Shown here: one piece after another, positions 1 through 7,468 of the stretch
Layout: each line of letters starts with the position of its first letter
How positions within the stretch are numbered: the stretch's first letter is position 1
Assembly: GCF_027912535.1 (NCBI RefSeq)
Contig: NZ_CP115465.1
Coordinates: forward strand, 2,584,001 to 2,648,000
Origin: Brevundimonas sp. NIBR11
GTDB taxonomy: Bacteria > Pseudomonadota > Alphaproteobacteria > Caulobacterales > Caulobacteraceae
DNA: 64,000 bases
Direction: 5' to 3'
Notes under the pieces: model-generated
What the model was told of the DNA's origin: nothing
The model's input: only the letters and a program-made list of their open reading frames with translations
Databases searched by the model: none
Made by a program: the position numbers and the translations under genes

Positions 1-936
1 GATGCTCACCACTTCGGGCTCTCCGCCGCGGAAGACGCGAACCTGCGAGGGGCGCTGGGCTACGGGCGTGCGGGCGACCGGCCCCACCCGGCCTGACGGC
101 CCGGCCGTGTCGGCATAGGAGCGCAGCGTCAGGGACAGGGTCCCGGCCGCCTTGGCCAGGGCCAGGGTCTCGGTGTCGTTCGGGGCGATCTCCAGGGTGG
201 CGGTGGCGCCGACCACGGCCTGCTGGTCGTCCTCGGCGCGGGTCGACTGGTCGATGGCCAGGACCTTCACATTCTGCAGCACCAGACGGCTCGCGAATTT
301 CGGCTGGTTCGCGTCGTCTTCGGAGCGCCGCTCCAGCTCGACGGTCACGATCACATCGACCCGGTCGCCCGGCAGGATGAAGCCCCCGGCGGCGGTCTCG
401 GTCGAGACGGCGATCGACATGGCCCGCATGCCGGGCTCCAGATAGGCGGCCATATAGCCGCTGTCCCCGGCGCGCACGATCTTGCGGCTGACGATGGGCT
501 CACCCGCCAGGATCGGTTCGCGCACGACCGAGCCGAGATATTCGCTCTTGGCTCCGCCGCCGGTCAGTTCCTCGGCGGCGCGGGTGACGCGGGCGACCGC
601 GCCTTCGGGCTTGGCCTCTTCCTCGGGCTTGGCGGCCTCTTCGCCCTCGGCGGCGGCTTCGGCCTGCGGCACAGGCACCGACCCGTCGGTGATGAAGGCC
701 GGATTGACCTCGTCGGCGGGCCAGTCCTTCCATTCCAGATCGGCGTCGGTCAGGCGCTGACCGGGGGCCAGGTCACGCGCGGCGACCAGAACCTTGGCCA
801 TCGGGCGCGCGGGTTCGGCGGCGGCGGCGACTGCTGCGGGCTCGCCCGAGGACGATCCCATGGCGCGCACGACCAGGGCCAGGCCGATGGCGGCCACGGC
901 GGCGATGCAGATGACGGCGATACGGGCGGGCTTCAT
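1..936 (-). CDS. cpaB: Flp pilus assembly protein CpaB, partial
   Basis: CpaB/RcpC-family component of the Tad (Flp) pilus secretion apparatus, expected to be anchored in the inner membrane and to act with the CpaC secretin. The ATG at 936 follows GGAGA. It gives a short basic N-terminus and one membrane segment (about residues 4-22). An SAF-like region follows, containing APGQRLTDADL, and then a CpaB core with ETAAGGFILPGDRVDVIVT. A charged Ala/Glu/Pro-rich insert near residues 75-100 breaks the SAF region. The frame is open through base 1, so the C-terminus lies outside the window. It follows pilA and cpaA on the same strand, the usual cpa order. Confidence 0.93.
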   Translation of the reverse strand, partial: MKPARIAVICIAAVAAIGLALVVRAMGSSSGEPAAVAAAAEPARPMAKVLVAARDLAPGQRLTDADLEWKDWPADEVNPAFITDGSVPVPQAEAAAEGEEAAKPEEEAKPEGAVARVTRAAEELTGGGAKSEYLGSVVREPILAGEPIVSRKIVRAGDSGYMAAYLEPGMRAMSIAVSTETAAGGFILPGDRVDVIVTVELERRSEDDANQPKFASRLVLQNVKVLAIDQSTRAEDDQQAVVGATATLEIAPNDTETLALAKAAGTLSLTLRSYADTAGPSGRVGPVARTPVAQRPSQVRVFRGGEPEVVSI

Positions 937-986
937 CGACGGTCTCCGGTGAGACCAAGCGCGATTCGGAACGCGGGCGGTCTACC

Positions 987-1015
987 GTTAACGACCATGG
1001 AGGGCGCGGGTTAAC
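987..1015. promoter_or_regulatory. Two TTAAC half-sites between cpaA and cpaB
   Basis: The 110-base gap upstream of cpaB carries GTTAAC at 987-992 and TTAAC at 1011-1015. The CtrA consensus of Caulobacterales is TTAA-N7-TTAA, and cpa genes are CtrA targets in Caulobacter. The spacing here does not fit a full site, so this is only a weak candidate. Confidence 0.25.
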
Positions 1016-1046
1016 GCGACCCTAAACGCCGGACCGGGATCGGATT

Positions 1047-1559
1047 CTATCCTGCGGCGAATGTCGCCAGCAGCGCGCTGGACGGAAACGCCATCAGGGC
1101 GCCGACGCAGATGGCGATGCCGTAGGGGATGTCGCCCTTGGCCTCCAGAAGCGTGTGCAGCCACCCCGGTCCGCCGACGATGTGCGGCGCGACATCGCGA
1201 CGGGCGACGATCAGCGCCAGCGACAGCAATCCTCCGAACACGGCGGTCCAGAGAATGAATTGGAAAGAGGCCGACGGCCCCAGCCACAGACAGGCCGCGG
1301 CGATCAGCTTGGCGTCTCCCCCGCCGATGACCCGCAGGGCGAACAGACCCATGCCGACCAGAAGGGCGACAAAGGCCACGGCGCCGTGCATGCCGACGGT
1401 TTCCAGCGGCAGGCCCACGGCCAGGGCGGCCGGAAAGAAACCGACGATCAGTGATCCCGACAGCCAGTTCGGGATCCGCATCGTGGTCAGGTCCGACAGG
1501 GCGGCGGCGATGACCAGGCCCGGCAGGATGCTGAGAAGAATGAGAGAGACGATGTCCAT
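1047..1559 (-). CDS. cpaA: Prepilin peptidase CpaA (A24 family)
   Basis: Membrane aspartyl protease that removes the leader of the Flp pilin and of TadE/F-type pseudopilins. The 170-residue product is almost entirely hydrophobic, with several predicted membrane helices. The two catalytic aspartates of the family are visible: D23 in SDLTTMRIPN and D82 in IGGGDAKL. I chose the ATG at 1559 because AGGA lies seven bases upstream of it; a GTG at 1574 would add five residues without a better ribosome site. It lies downstream of pilA, past a strong hairpin, and upstream of cpaB. Confidence 0.93.
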   Translation of the reverse strand: MDIVSLILLSILPGLVIAAALSDLTTMRIPNWLSGSLIVGFFPAALAVGLPLETVGMHGAVAFVALLVGMGLFALRVIGGGDAKLIAAACLWLGPSASFQFILWTAVFGGLLSLALIVARRDVAPHIVGGPGWLHTLLEAKGDIPYGIAICVGALMAFPSSALLATFAAG

Positions 1560-1623
1560 GCCCGTATCCTGCACGCGGACGCGTTAAATCCGGGTTGCCG
1601 ACGATGCACCGGGCAAAAGCAAA

Positions 1624-1649
1624 GGGCCGGCGCGTTTCCGCGCCGGCCC
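1624..1649 (-). terminator. Hairpin terminator after pilA
   Basis: A perfect 11-bp stem, GGGCCGGCGCG (1624-1634) with CGCGCCGGCCC (1639-1649), has a four-base loop. Read leftwards it is followed by TTTGCTTTT. It lies 23 bases past the pilA stop and before cpaA, so it probably lets pilin mRNA accumulate to a higher level than the assembly genes. Confidence 0.8.
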
Positions 1650-1672
1650 CCGTTTTCAAGACCCGTGTGGGC

Positions 1673-1837
1673 TTAGCCGAGCTTGGCCGAGACCTTGCCG
1701 AACGTGGCCGACAGGTTGGTGCCGACCAGCTGGACGGCGCCGATGATCACGACGGCGATCAGGGCGGCGATCAGGCCATACTCGATGGCGGTGGCGCCGG
1801 ACTCGTCCTTGACGAAACGCGAAACGAACTTGGTCAT
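1673..1837 (-). CDS. pilA: Flp-type major pilin PilA
   Basis: A 54-residue Flp/Fap pilin, the structural subunit of the Tad pilus. It starts MTKFVSRFVKDESG and continues ATAIEYGLIAALIAVVIIGA. The prepilin cleavage site follows G14, and the Flp signature Glu-Tyr is E19-Y20. A single hydrophobic helix spans about residues 17-37. The ribosome site AGGA lies upstream of the ATG at 1837. The terminator at 1624-1649 separates it from cpaA, as expected for a highly expressed subunit. Processing by the neighbouring CpaA peptidase is inferred from family knowledge. Confidence 0.96.
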   Translation of the reverse strand: MTKFVSRFVKDESGATAIEYGLIAALIAVVIIGAVQLVGTNLSATFGKVSAKLG

Positions 1838-2200
1838 GATATCTTCCTTTTGAAATCTGTGAAGCGAGCTACCGATTGGCTGGGAGGCTCGGTCGCCCGC
1901 TTTCCCCCAAACGCAGGATCATAATCGCCGGGATCGGTTAAGACCGACCTAGAAGGCGTGGTTACCGCGTTGTTTACTGTAAAAACTTGCTCTGATTTCT
2001 CGCGAAGACCAGCAAGAAGGCCCGCCGACACTGGATTTGGCCATGCAGACGTCAGAACTTGTCGTGTCGCCTGTTAACCCCCGTTCACAGGTTTGAACGA
2101 AAGGCTGCTTCGTTTCTCAGACTTCAGGGTTTGTAGAGATTTCCGGTCGATCTTCGCGTCTCGCGTTCGCGCGCGCCCGTTCAGAGCAAGGATGCCCGTC
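1838..2200. promoter_or_regulatory. Divergent intergenic region of the pilus locus
   Basis: This 363-base gap has no supportable gene and separates leftward pilA from the rightward accessory pilus genes, so it should carry both promoters. It is more AT-rich than its surroundings. It holds GGTTAAG near 1937, a loose TTAC-N7-TTTA pair near 1961-1976 and GTTAACC near 2072. These resemble CtrA half-sites but none matches TTAA-N7-TTAA exactly. Confidence 0.4.
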
Positions 2201-2620
2201 ATGGCCGGATCGATCGTCGCCCGCCTCCGCCCCGCCCTCGTCGCCGGCCTGTTGCTGGCCGCCGGCGCGGCCCACGCACAGACCCTCAATGTCGAGATCG
2301 ACCGGTCGGCCCGCATCGGTCTGACGGGATCCGCCGCCTCGGTCATCGTCGGCAATCCGGCCATCGCCGATGTGACGGTGGTGGACGCCAACACCCTGTT
2401 CGTCACCGGCAAGGGCTATGGCGTCACCGAGGTCGCCGTCGTCGACGGCGTGGGCCGCACCATCTACCAGGGCGAGGTCGTCGTCACCGGCGGCTCGACC
2501 GGCTCGGTTCGCGTGTGGCGCGGCGCCCAGGCGACGGAGATGGCCTGCGCCGCCTCCTGCGCGCCCAGCATCCGCAACGTCCCGGCGGCCGCCACGGCCG
2601 CCGCCGCCCCGACGCCGTAG
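2201..2620 (+). CDS. Secreted pilus assembly N-terminal-domain protein
   Basis: A 139-residue exported protein. After a signal peptide ending AAHAQ comes a domain with VEIDRSARIGLTGSAASVIVGNP, ADVTVVDANTLFVTGKGYGVTEVAV. That is the pattern of the N-terminal domain (T2SS-T3SS_pil_N type) found at the front of CpaC/RcpA secretins. Here it stands alone, without a secretin barrel, and ends in a Cys-containing stretch and an Ala/Pro tail. The ATG at 2201 has AAGG nine bases upstream; an ATG at 2192 directly abuts that site and is less likely. A periplasmic partner role in pilus assembly is inferred. Confidence 0.8.
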   Translation: MAGSIVARLRPALVAGLLLAAGAAHAQTLNVEIDRSARIGLTGSAASVIVGNPAIADVTVVDANTLFVTGKGYGVTEVAVVDGVGRTIYQGEVVVTGGSTGSVRVWRGAQATEMACAASCAPSIRNVPAAATAAAAPTP

Positions 2621-2633
2621 GCCTCTCCACGCC

Positions 2634-3200
2634 ATGCGCCTGTTCTCGCTACGCCGACGCGGCCAGCCCGCTTCCGACACGCCTCGCTCGCGCAAGCGGC
2701 GCGAGGGCGCGGCCGCGGTCGAGTTCGCCATGGTCGCCACGCCCTTCTTCCTGATGATCTTCGCGGTGCTGGAGCTGGGCCTCGTCTTCCTCGTGGATTC
2801 CGTTCTGGAAAACGCCGTGGTGGAGGCCAGCCGGGTCGTGCGCACGGGTCAGGCGGACGAGAGCAACCTGAGCGCCGCCCAGTTCAAGTCCGCCCTCTGC
2901 GCCGAAATGAGCGTCTTCGCCGGCGACTGCGCCAGCCGCGCCGATGTCGACGTCCGAGTGATGCCGGAGTTCAGCGACGGCATCCCGGCCAGCCCGATCA
3001 AGAACGGCGTGCTGGACAAGAGCGACATGCAGTACGATCGCGGCGGTCCCGGCGACCTGATGCTGGTCCGCGTCTTTTACTCCCAGCCGCTGGTCACCCC
3101 CTTCATGCAGCAGGCGATGTCGCGACTGAACTCGGGCGCGGCCGTCATCTCCGTCGCCACGGCCTTCCGCAACGAACCCTATCGCGGACCGAACCCTTGA
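2634..3200 (+). CDS. TadE-family pseudopilin
   Basis: A 188-residue TadE-like minor pseudopilin of the Tad pilus. A basic N-terminus precedes REGAAAVEFAMVATPFFLMIFAVLELG, the TadE signature: a Gly before the cleavage site, Glu at +5 and a hydrophobic helix. The rest is a periplasmic domain with two cysteines (SALCAEM and FAGDCASR) that may form a disulfide. It starts 13 bases after the previous gene and overlaps the next by four, so the three genes form one transcription unit. CpaA is the likely processing enzyme. Confidence 0.9.
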   Translation: MRLFSLRRRGQPASDTPRSRKRREGAAAVEFAMVATPFFLMIFAVLELGLVFLVDSVLENAVVEASRVVRTGQADESNLSAAQFKSALCAEMSVFAGDCASRADVDVRVMPEFSDGIPASPIKNGVLDKSDMQYDRGGPGDLMLVRVFYSQPLVTPFMQQAMSRLNSGAAVISVATAFRNEPYRGPNP

Positions 3201-3742
3201 CCGCCCGCCGCACCAGCCTCGGCTTCCTCCGCCGCTTTGGGCGCGACCGTTCGGGCGTGTCGGCGGTCGAGTTCGCCATGATCGCCCCGGTGCTGATCCT
3301 GATCTATTTCGGTCTGGCCGAGTTCTGTCAGGCCTATATGGCCCAGCGCCGCATGAGCCATTCGACGTCCCAGGTCGCCGACATCGTGGCCCAGTACCAG
3401 ACGGTCGACGCCGCCCTGATCGACGACACCTTCGCGCTGGGAGGCCTGGTCATGTCGCCCTTTCCCGACAGCGCCCTGAACCTTCGGGTCACGGCCATCA
3501 CGCGCGGGACCGACGGCGTCGCCCGCGTCACCTGGAGCCGGGGCAAGGGGATGACAAAGCTCAACGGAACGGTCGCCGTCCCCGCCGGCCTGATCGCCAA
3601 CGGTGAAAGCATCATCATGAGCGAGGGGACCTACGACTATGTCTCGCCGCTCAATCAGGTCCTGCCGGGCGCCAAGCGGTTCAGCCACACCTTCTGGCTT
3701 CGGCCTCGTCTGGTGAACACCATCACCTGCACCAACTGCTAG
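3197..3742 (+). CDS. Second TadE/TadG-like pseudopilin, TTG start
   Basis: A 181-residue pseudopilin. It begins at a TTG that overlaps the upstream TGA stop (TTGA), which suggests translational coupling. After a basic stretch, RSGVSAVEFAMIAPVLILIYFGLAEF gives the same leader pattern and Glu as the preceding TadE protein, followed by one hydrophobic helix. The periplasmic part ends in TITCTNC, a possible C-terminal disulfide. At 181 residues it is shorter than classic TadG proteins, which carry a VWA-like domain, so it is best seen as a TadE/F-type minor pilin. Its stop overlaps that of convergent pabB. Confidence 0.85.
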   Translation: MTARRTSLGFLRRFGRDRSGVSAVEFAMIAPVLILIYFGLAEFCQAYMAQRRMSHSTSQVADIVAQYQTVDAALIDDTFALGGLVMSPFPDSALNLRVTAITRGTDGVARVTWSRGKGMTKLNGTVAVPAGLIANGESIIMSEGTYDYVSPLNQVLPGAKRFSHTFWLRPRLVNTITCTNC

Positions 3743-5037
3743 CCGGTTAGAGCCCGCCGGATCGCCGCGATCTTGGCCTCGGTTTCGGCCAGCTCAGACG
3801 CCGGATCGCTGTCGGCCACGATTCCCGCCCCTGCCAAGGTCCGGAAAGCCCAGCCGGCGCCCTCGCGGTGAAAGCCGATGGTCCGGATCAGCACCGAGGC
3901 CGTCAGCGCCCCCTCATGTTCCAGCAGGAACAGGCTCCCGCACCACGGCCCGCGCGGCGGCTCGTGTTCGGCGATGACCCGCATGGCCTGATGCTTGGGA
4001 GCCCCTGTAATCGAGCCCGGCGGGAAGGCGGCGGCCAGCACCTCGGCGGCCCCCACGCCATCTTGCGCCTCCGCCGTCACAGTCGAGACGAGGTGGTGGA
4101 CGGTGGCGAAGCTCTCAAGGGCGAACAGCTTTTCGACCCGCACCGACCCGGGCCGCGCCGCCCGCGACAGGTCGTTGCGCATCAGGTCGACGATCATCAG
4201 GTTTTCGGCCCGGTCCTTGGCGCTGGCGACCAGGTCGGCTGCGTTGGCCGCATCCACCCCTGAGTCGGCATCGCGCGGCCGGGTGCCCTTGATCGGCCGC
4301 GTCTCGATCCGCCGCCCGGCCGGATCGAAGATCAGGAACAGCTCGGGCGAATTCGAGACCAGCACCCGCTCCCCCATCCGCCAGAAGGCCCCATAGGGCG
4401 CCGCCCCCGCCGCCAGCCGCACAAAGACCTCGAACGGATCGGCGCCGGGTTTCAGCTCGCCTCTCCAGGCCCGCGCGATATTGGCCTGAAAAATCTCACC
4501 CGCCGCGATCCGCTCCACCACGTCGGCGACGGCCCGGAGATAGTCGTCCCCCGACCGCTCCGGCTCGAGTTCCGTCGCGGGCGCCTCTCCCGGGCGGGGC
4601 GTCGCCGCCTCGGCGATCCAGTCGGTAGCCCGCCCGGCGGCCTCCCCCGCCTCGACCTCGTCCGCCCCCAGCCCCAAGGCCGAGACCAGGCCCGCCTGAT
4701 GATCGAACACCAGCATCGCCGGATACCGGGCGAGCGTCAGGTCGGGCCAGTCGCCGGGCGCCGCGCCTCGATCCCCCGTCGCGCCCCGCGCCCCGGCGTC
4801 ATAGGTCGCCAGTCCGATCAGGAACCGGTCCATCCCGGCTTCGGCCAGGAGGGCGAAGGGCCGGTCCGCCGCCATCCGCGCGGTCACGACCCGGTCCGGC
4901 TCGCACGCGACATAGGACTGTCGCCCGTTCGCGCCCCCGTCGGACAACAGACACACCGCGCCGTCGCGGTCCGCCAGCCCGGCCGCGACCGCCAGCGGAT
5001 CGATCCAGTCGAGCGTCCTGACGACCCGCGCCGTCAC
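3739..5037 (-). CDS. pabB: Aminodeoxychorismate synthase component I
   Basis: Chorismate-utilising enzyme that makes 4-amino-4-deoxychorismate for folate synthesis using ammonia from a PabA/TrpG partner. The 432-residue protein has the anthranilate-synthase-I fold. RPIKGTRPRD marks PabB, because TrpE has PIAGT; the lysine is the PabB-specific nucleophile. DRAENLMIVDLMRNDL and FPPGSITGAPKHQAM also fit. It begins at a GTG overlapping the TGA of the upstream phosphatase and is the last gene of a five-gene leftward run. No pabA or pabC is in the window. The stop overlaps that of the convergent pilus gene by four bases. Confidence 0.93.
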   Translation of the reverse strand: MTARVVRTLDWIDPLAVAAGLADRDGAVCLLSDGGANGRQSYVACEPDRVVTARMAADRPFALLAEAGMDRFLIGLATYDAGARGATGDRGAAPGDWPDLTLARYPAMLVFDHQAGLVSALGLGADEVEAGEAAGRATDWIAEAATPRPGEAPATELEPERSGDDYLRAVADVVERIAAGEIFQANIARAWRGELKPGADPFEVFVRLAAGAAPYGAFWRMGERVLVSNSPELFLIFDPAGRRIETRPIKGTRPRDADSGVDAANAADLVASAKDRAENLMIVDLMRNDLSRAARPGSVRVEKLFALESFATVHHLVSTVTAEAQDGVGAAEVLAAAFPPGSITGAPKHQAMRVIAEHEPPRGPWCGSLFLLEHEGALTASVLIRTIGFHREGAGWAFRTLAGAGIVADSDPASELAETEAKIAAIRRALTG

Positions 5038-5813
5038 GCCGCCAGCCGCTCCCCAATCCGGTCGCGCAGGGCCGCATCGACCCCCAGCGCCTGTTCCAGA
5101 TAGCCGTCGATCGACCCGTGCCGCGCCTCGATCGATCCGACGGCCGCCTCCAGATAGGCCGCCTCCACCCCCATGAAGGCGACTACGGCGTCGTTCGAGG
5201 CCTCGCGCCCGGTGAAGCCCTTCAGCTGCTCGGCGATGGCCGGCGCCCGCCCGACCAGATCCACCGCCGTATTGGTCAGCAGATAGTCCTCCATCAGGTC
5301 GTCATGGTGCACGCCGACCAGATGATGGGTCAGGGCCGCCAGCATCCCGGTCCGATCCTTGCCTGCCGCGCAGTGGATCAACACCGGCCGGTCCGTCTTT
5401 CCCAGCGCCTGGAAATAACGGCTGAACAGCTCGAGGTGCGCCGCGGCGAAAGGCAGGTCGCGATAGAGGTCGGTCATGAACCGCCGCCCCGAATCCGGCG
5501 TCAGGTCCGCGCTTTTCAAAAAGGTGATGTGCGGCGCCTCGCCCCGCTCGTCGAGATCGCTCTCCAGCACCTCACCGGTGAAATTCGCCGCACGCTTCGA
5601 CGGCTGGCGACGGCGCTCGACCGGCCGCCTCAGGTCGACGATGACGCCGAAATCCAGCGCCGCCAGCCGCTCCAGATCGGCCTCCGATACCGAGGCCTGA
5701 TGCGCCGAGCGGAACAGCCGCCCGGTCTTCAGCGCCCGTCCGGCGGCGATGTCGTACCCGCCGTAGTCGCGAAAATTGTCGAGCGCGTCGAAGGCGTGGA
5801 TGCGGGAAGTCAT
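5034..5813 (-). CDS. Tyrosine-protein phosphatase (DSP-like)
   Basis: A 259-residue cytoplasmic phosphatase of the bacterial Y_phosphatase3 type. The CX5R loop is clear in LIHCAAGKDRTG, with C148 as nucleophile and R154 binding phosphate. The N-terminal NFRDYGGY and GRLFRSAHQ motifs are typical of this family. Substrates may be phosphotyrosine proteins or small phosphorylated molecules. The ATG at 5813 has GGAG upstream; a longer frame to 5879 adds a non-conserved segment over the upstream gene's stop. It starts 19 bases after the regulator gene and its stop overlaps the pabB start, so it is probably co-transcribed with both. Confidence 0.88.
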   Translation of the reverse strand: MTSRIHAFDALDNFRDYGGYDIAAGRALKTGRLFRSAHQASVSEADLERLAALDFGVIVDLRRPVERRRQPSKRAANFTGEVLESDLDERGEAPHITFLKSADLTPDSGRRFMTDLYRDLPFAAAHLELFSRYFQALGKTDRPVLIHCAAGKDRTGMLAALTHHLVGVHHDDLMEDYLLTNTAVDLVGRAPAIAEQLKGFTGREASNDAVVAFMGVEAAYLEAAVGSIEARHGSIDGYLEQALGVDAALRDRIGERLAA

Positions 5814-5832
5814 GCCCTCCCTATAGGCCGTA

Positions 5833-6135
5833 TCAGCGCGGCCCGACCAGCCCGGCCATGGCGTCGAGATAGGCGACAAAGGCCTTGCGCCCCGGCTCGG
5901 TCATCGACGCCTCGGTCAGAGGCTTTCGACCCACGAACCGCTTGGTGACCGAGACGAACCCCGCCTCCTCCAGCTTCCGCAGATGGACCGACAGATTGCC
6001 GTCGGTCGTCTGCAGCCTCGCCTTCAGCGTGCCGAAGTCCGCGCTCTCCACCCCCGACAGGGCGGCCATGATGCCGAGGCGGACCCGGCCGTGGATGACG
6101 TCGTCGATCCGGCCGATATCGAAATCGTCGGCCAT
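5833..6135 (-). CDS. Winged-helix transcriptional regulator
   Basis: A compact 100-residue DNA-binding protein of the single-domain winged-helix type (HTH_27, MarR/ArsR-like). LGIMAALSGVESADFGTLKARL, TTDGNLSVHLRKLEEAGFVSV and a wing with KRFVGRKPLT are the helix-turn-helix and wing. It has no effector domain and no cysteine cluster, so metal sensing is unlikely. The ATG lies two bases after the stop of a membrane-protein gene. It probably autoregulates this operon through the dyads at 7373-7417. That target is inferred from position and from the small paralogous operon it closes. Confidence 0.85.
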   Translation of the reverse strand: MADDFDIGRIDDVIHGRVRLGIMAALSGVESADFGTLKARLQTTDGNLSVHLRKLEEAGFVSVTKRFVGRKPLTEASMTEPGRKAFVAYLDAMAGLVGPR

Positions 6136-6137
6136 CC

Positions 6138-6758
6138 TCAGCCCCGCTTCGCGGCGCGCATCAGCAGATAGCCGGGCAGCGCCATCAGCAGGAACAGGGC
6201 GGCGGCATAGGCCAGATACAGGGCCGGCTGGTCGGTCAGCAGGGCCAGCAACGGCGCAGCCACGAAGGACGCGGCCGCAAGACCGGCCAACATCTTCGAG
6301 CGCGTCATCGCCGCACTGACCGCCCAGCCTAGACCGTAGAAGACCATGATTATGGACGGAGCCAGCGACAGCAGGATCAGGCTTTCGATCCCGATCCGCG
6401 TCGCAACGACCGCGATGGAGCTGAACAGGGCGAAGATGCCCCACCCGACGGCGGACCAGGCCGCGCGGCTCGCCCGGTCGGCGGCTGTGGTGACGCCGCC
6501 CGCCTGCTTCTTGCGATAGATCAGGAAGCTCAGGGTTCCCAGGAAGACCACCACGGCCCCCAGCCACAGAATGCTGAACGCCTGTGGCGCCAGCTCGACG
6601 AGGCCGGCGGCCACGCTCCAGTGGACGATCGAGGCGACGCCGAAGATCAGGCCGGCGGCCATCAGGATGGATCCTCCGCCCATGGGGTTGGACGCCCCCT
6701 CGGCCGCGAGATTTCGGAGCCAGGCGATGTCGGCGGCGTCGTCGCGAGAATCGGTCAT
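6138..6758 (-). CDS. Multipass membrane protein, paralogue 2
   Basis: A 206-residue inner-membrane protein of unknown function with about six hydrophobic helices. A short acidic N-terminus (DDAADIAWLRNLAAEG) precedes the first. The segment GSILMAAGLIFGVASIVHWSVAAG aligns with RNLIAAGSIFGAANLFQWGVLSG of the upstream gene, and both end with a Leu/Ala helix and a basic tail. The two genes are therefore diverged duplicates. It lies 28 bases after its paralogue and two bases before the regulator gene. No catalytic or transport motif is evident. The gene linkage suggests a small regulated membrane system. Confidence 0.75.
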   Translation of the reverse strand: MTDSRDDAADIAWLRNLAAEGASNPMGGGSILMAAGLIFGVASIVHWSVAAGLVELAPQAFSILWLGAVVVFLGTLSFLIYRKKQAGGVTTAADRASRAAWSAVGWGIFALFSSIAVVATRIGIESLILLSLAPSIIMVFYGLGWAVSAAMTRSKMLAGLAAASFVAAPLLALLTDQPALYLAYAAALFLLMALPGYLLMRAAKRG

Positions 6759-6786
6759 GTCAGGTCTTTCCGAACAGGGTCTTTGA

Positions 6787-7359
6787 TCAGCGCGCGCGGC
6801 CGAAGGCGAGGATCGCGCCGGGGATAAGGGCGAAGGCGACCAAGCCACCGGCATAGGCAAGGTATTGCTGGGGCGTTCCAACCAGTTGCGCCACACCGGC
6901 CGCCGCGATGAACGACCCCAGGGCGAGCCCGCCCAGCCATTTCGGTCCGCCACGCGCGACGGCGACTGCGAAAGCCACTCCGTAGAAGCCAAGCCCGATC
7001 GGCGACATCCAGCGCATCAATTCCCAGTTCCCGGTCAGGCCCGATGCGGCGGCCAGCGAAAGGGCCGCTGCGATCTGGGCGGCGATGCTCCAGCGCGACC
7101 ACGAGGCGGCGCGGATGGCGTGCTGCCCGCCCAGCGACCGCAGGCGTCGCACTGTGACGATGAACACCGTCACGGCGACAGGCCAGCTGAGCGCCAGCAG
7201 AGCTGGATGCAGATGCAGGGCCCCGCTCAGCACGCCCCACTGAAACAGGTTGGCGGCGCCGAAGATGGACCCGGCTGCGATGAGGTTGCGCCCTGCCGCG
7301 ACCGCGAGGGTCGGCTGGCCGGACTGGGCAACGGGGGTGTCGAGGGTGGCGGCGGTCAT
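6787..7359 (-). CDS. Multipass membrane protein, paralogue 1
   Basis: A 190-residue hydrophobic protein with about six membrane helices, first gene of the leftward run that includes its paralogue, the winged-helix regulator, the phosphatase and pabB. Recognisable stretches are AAGSIFGAANLFQWG, GNWELMRWMSPIGLGFYG and GTPQQYLAYAGGLVAFALIPG. The last of these matches DQPALYLAYAAALFLLMALPG in the paralogue, which supports duplication. I do not recognise the family. Its upstream region holds two dyads that could bind the linked regulator. A role in the membrane or in sensing is only a guess. Confidence 0.72.
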   Translation of the reverse strand: MTAATLDTPVAQSGQPTLAVAAGRNLIAAGSIFGAANLFQWGVLSGALHLHPALLALSWPVAVTVFIVTVRRLRSLGGQHAIRAASWSRWSIAAQIAAALSLAAASGLTGNWELMRWMSPIGLGFYGVAFAVAVARGGPKWLGGLALGSFIAAAGVAQLVGTPQQYLAYAGGLVAFALIPGAILAFGRAR

Positions 7360-7372
7360 GTTCGGGAAATCC

Positions 7373-7417
7373 GTGAGTGATGATCCTCACTACCGCCAAT
7401 CGCTTTGCATTGTAAAG
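7373..7417. promoter_or_regulatory. Two operator-like dyads, divergent promoter region
   Basis: GTGAG at 7373-7377 pairs with CTCAC at 7386-7390, and the 15-base near-palindrome CTTTGCATTGTAAAG spans 7403-7417. Both lie within 60 bases upstream of the membrane-protein operon and about 50 bases upstream of the divergent methyltransferase. They are good candidates for binding by the winged-helix protein encoded at 5833-6135. This is inferred from symmetry and position. Confidence 0.45.
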
Positions 7418-7468
7418 TTCTTTTTGTGAGGTGGATGCAGCGGCTGGACGGCTCAGCTACAAGACTCC

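Noticed and set aside
2201..3742. Plasmid- or phage-type island in the pilus region
   Set aside because: No integrase, tRNA target or direct repeats; composition and codon style match the rest of the window.
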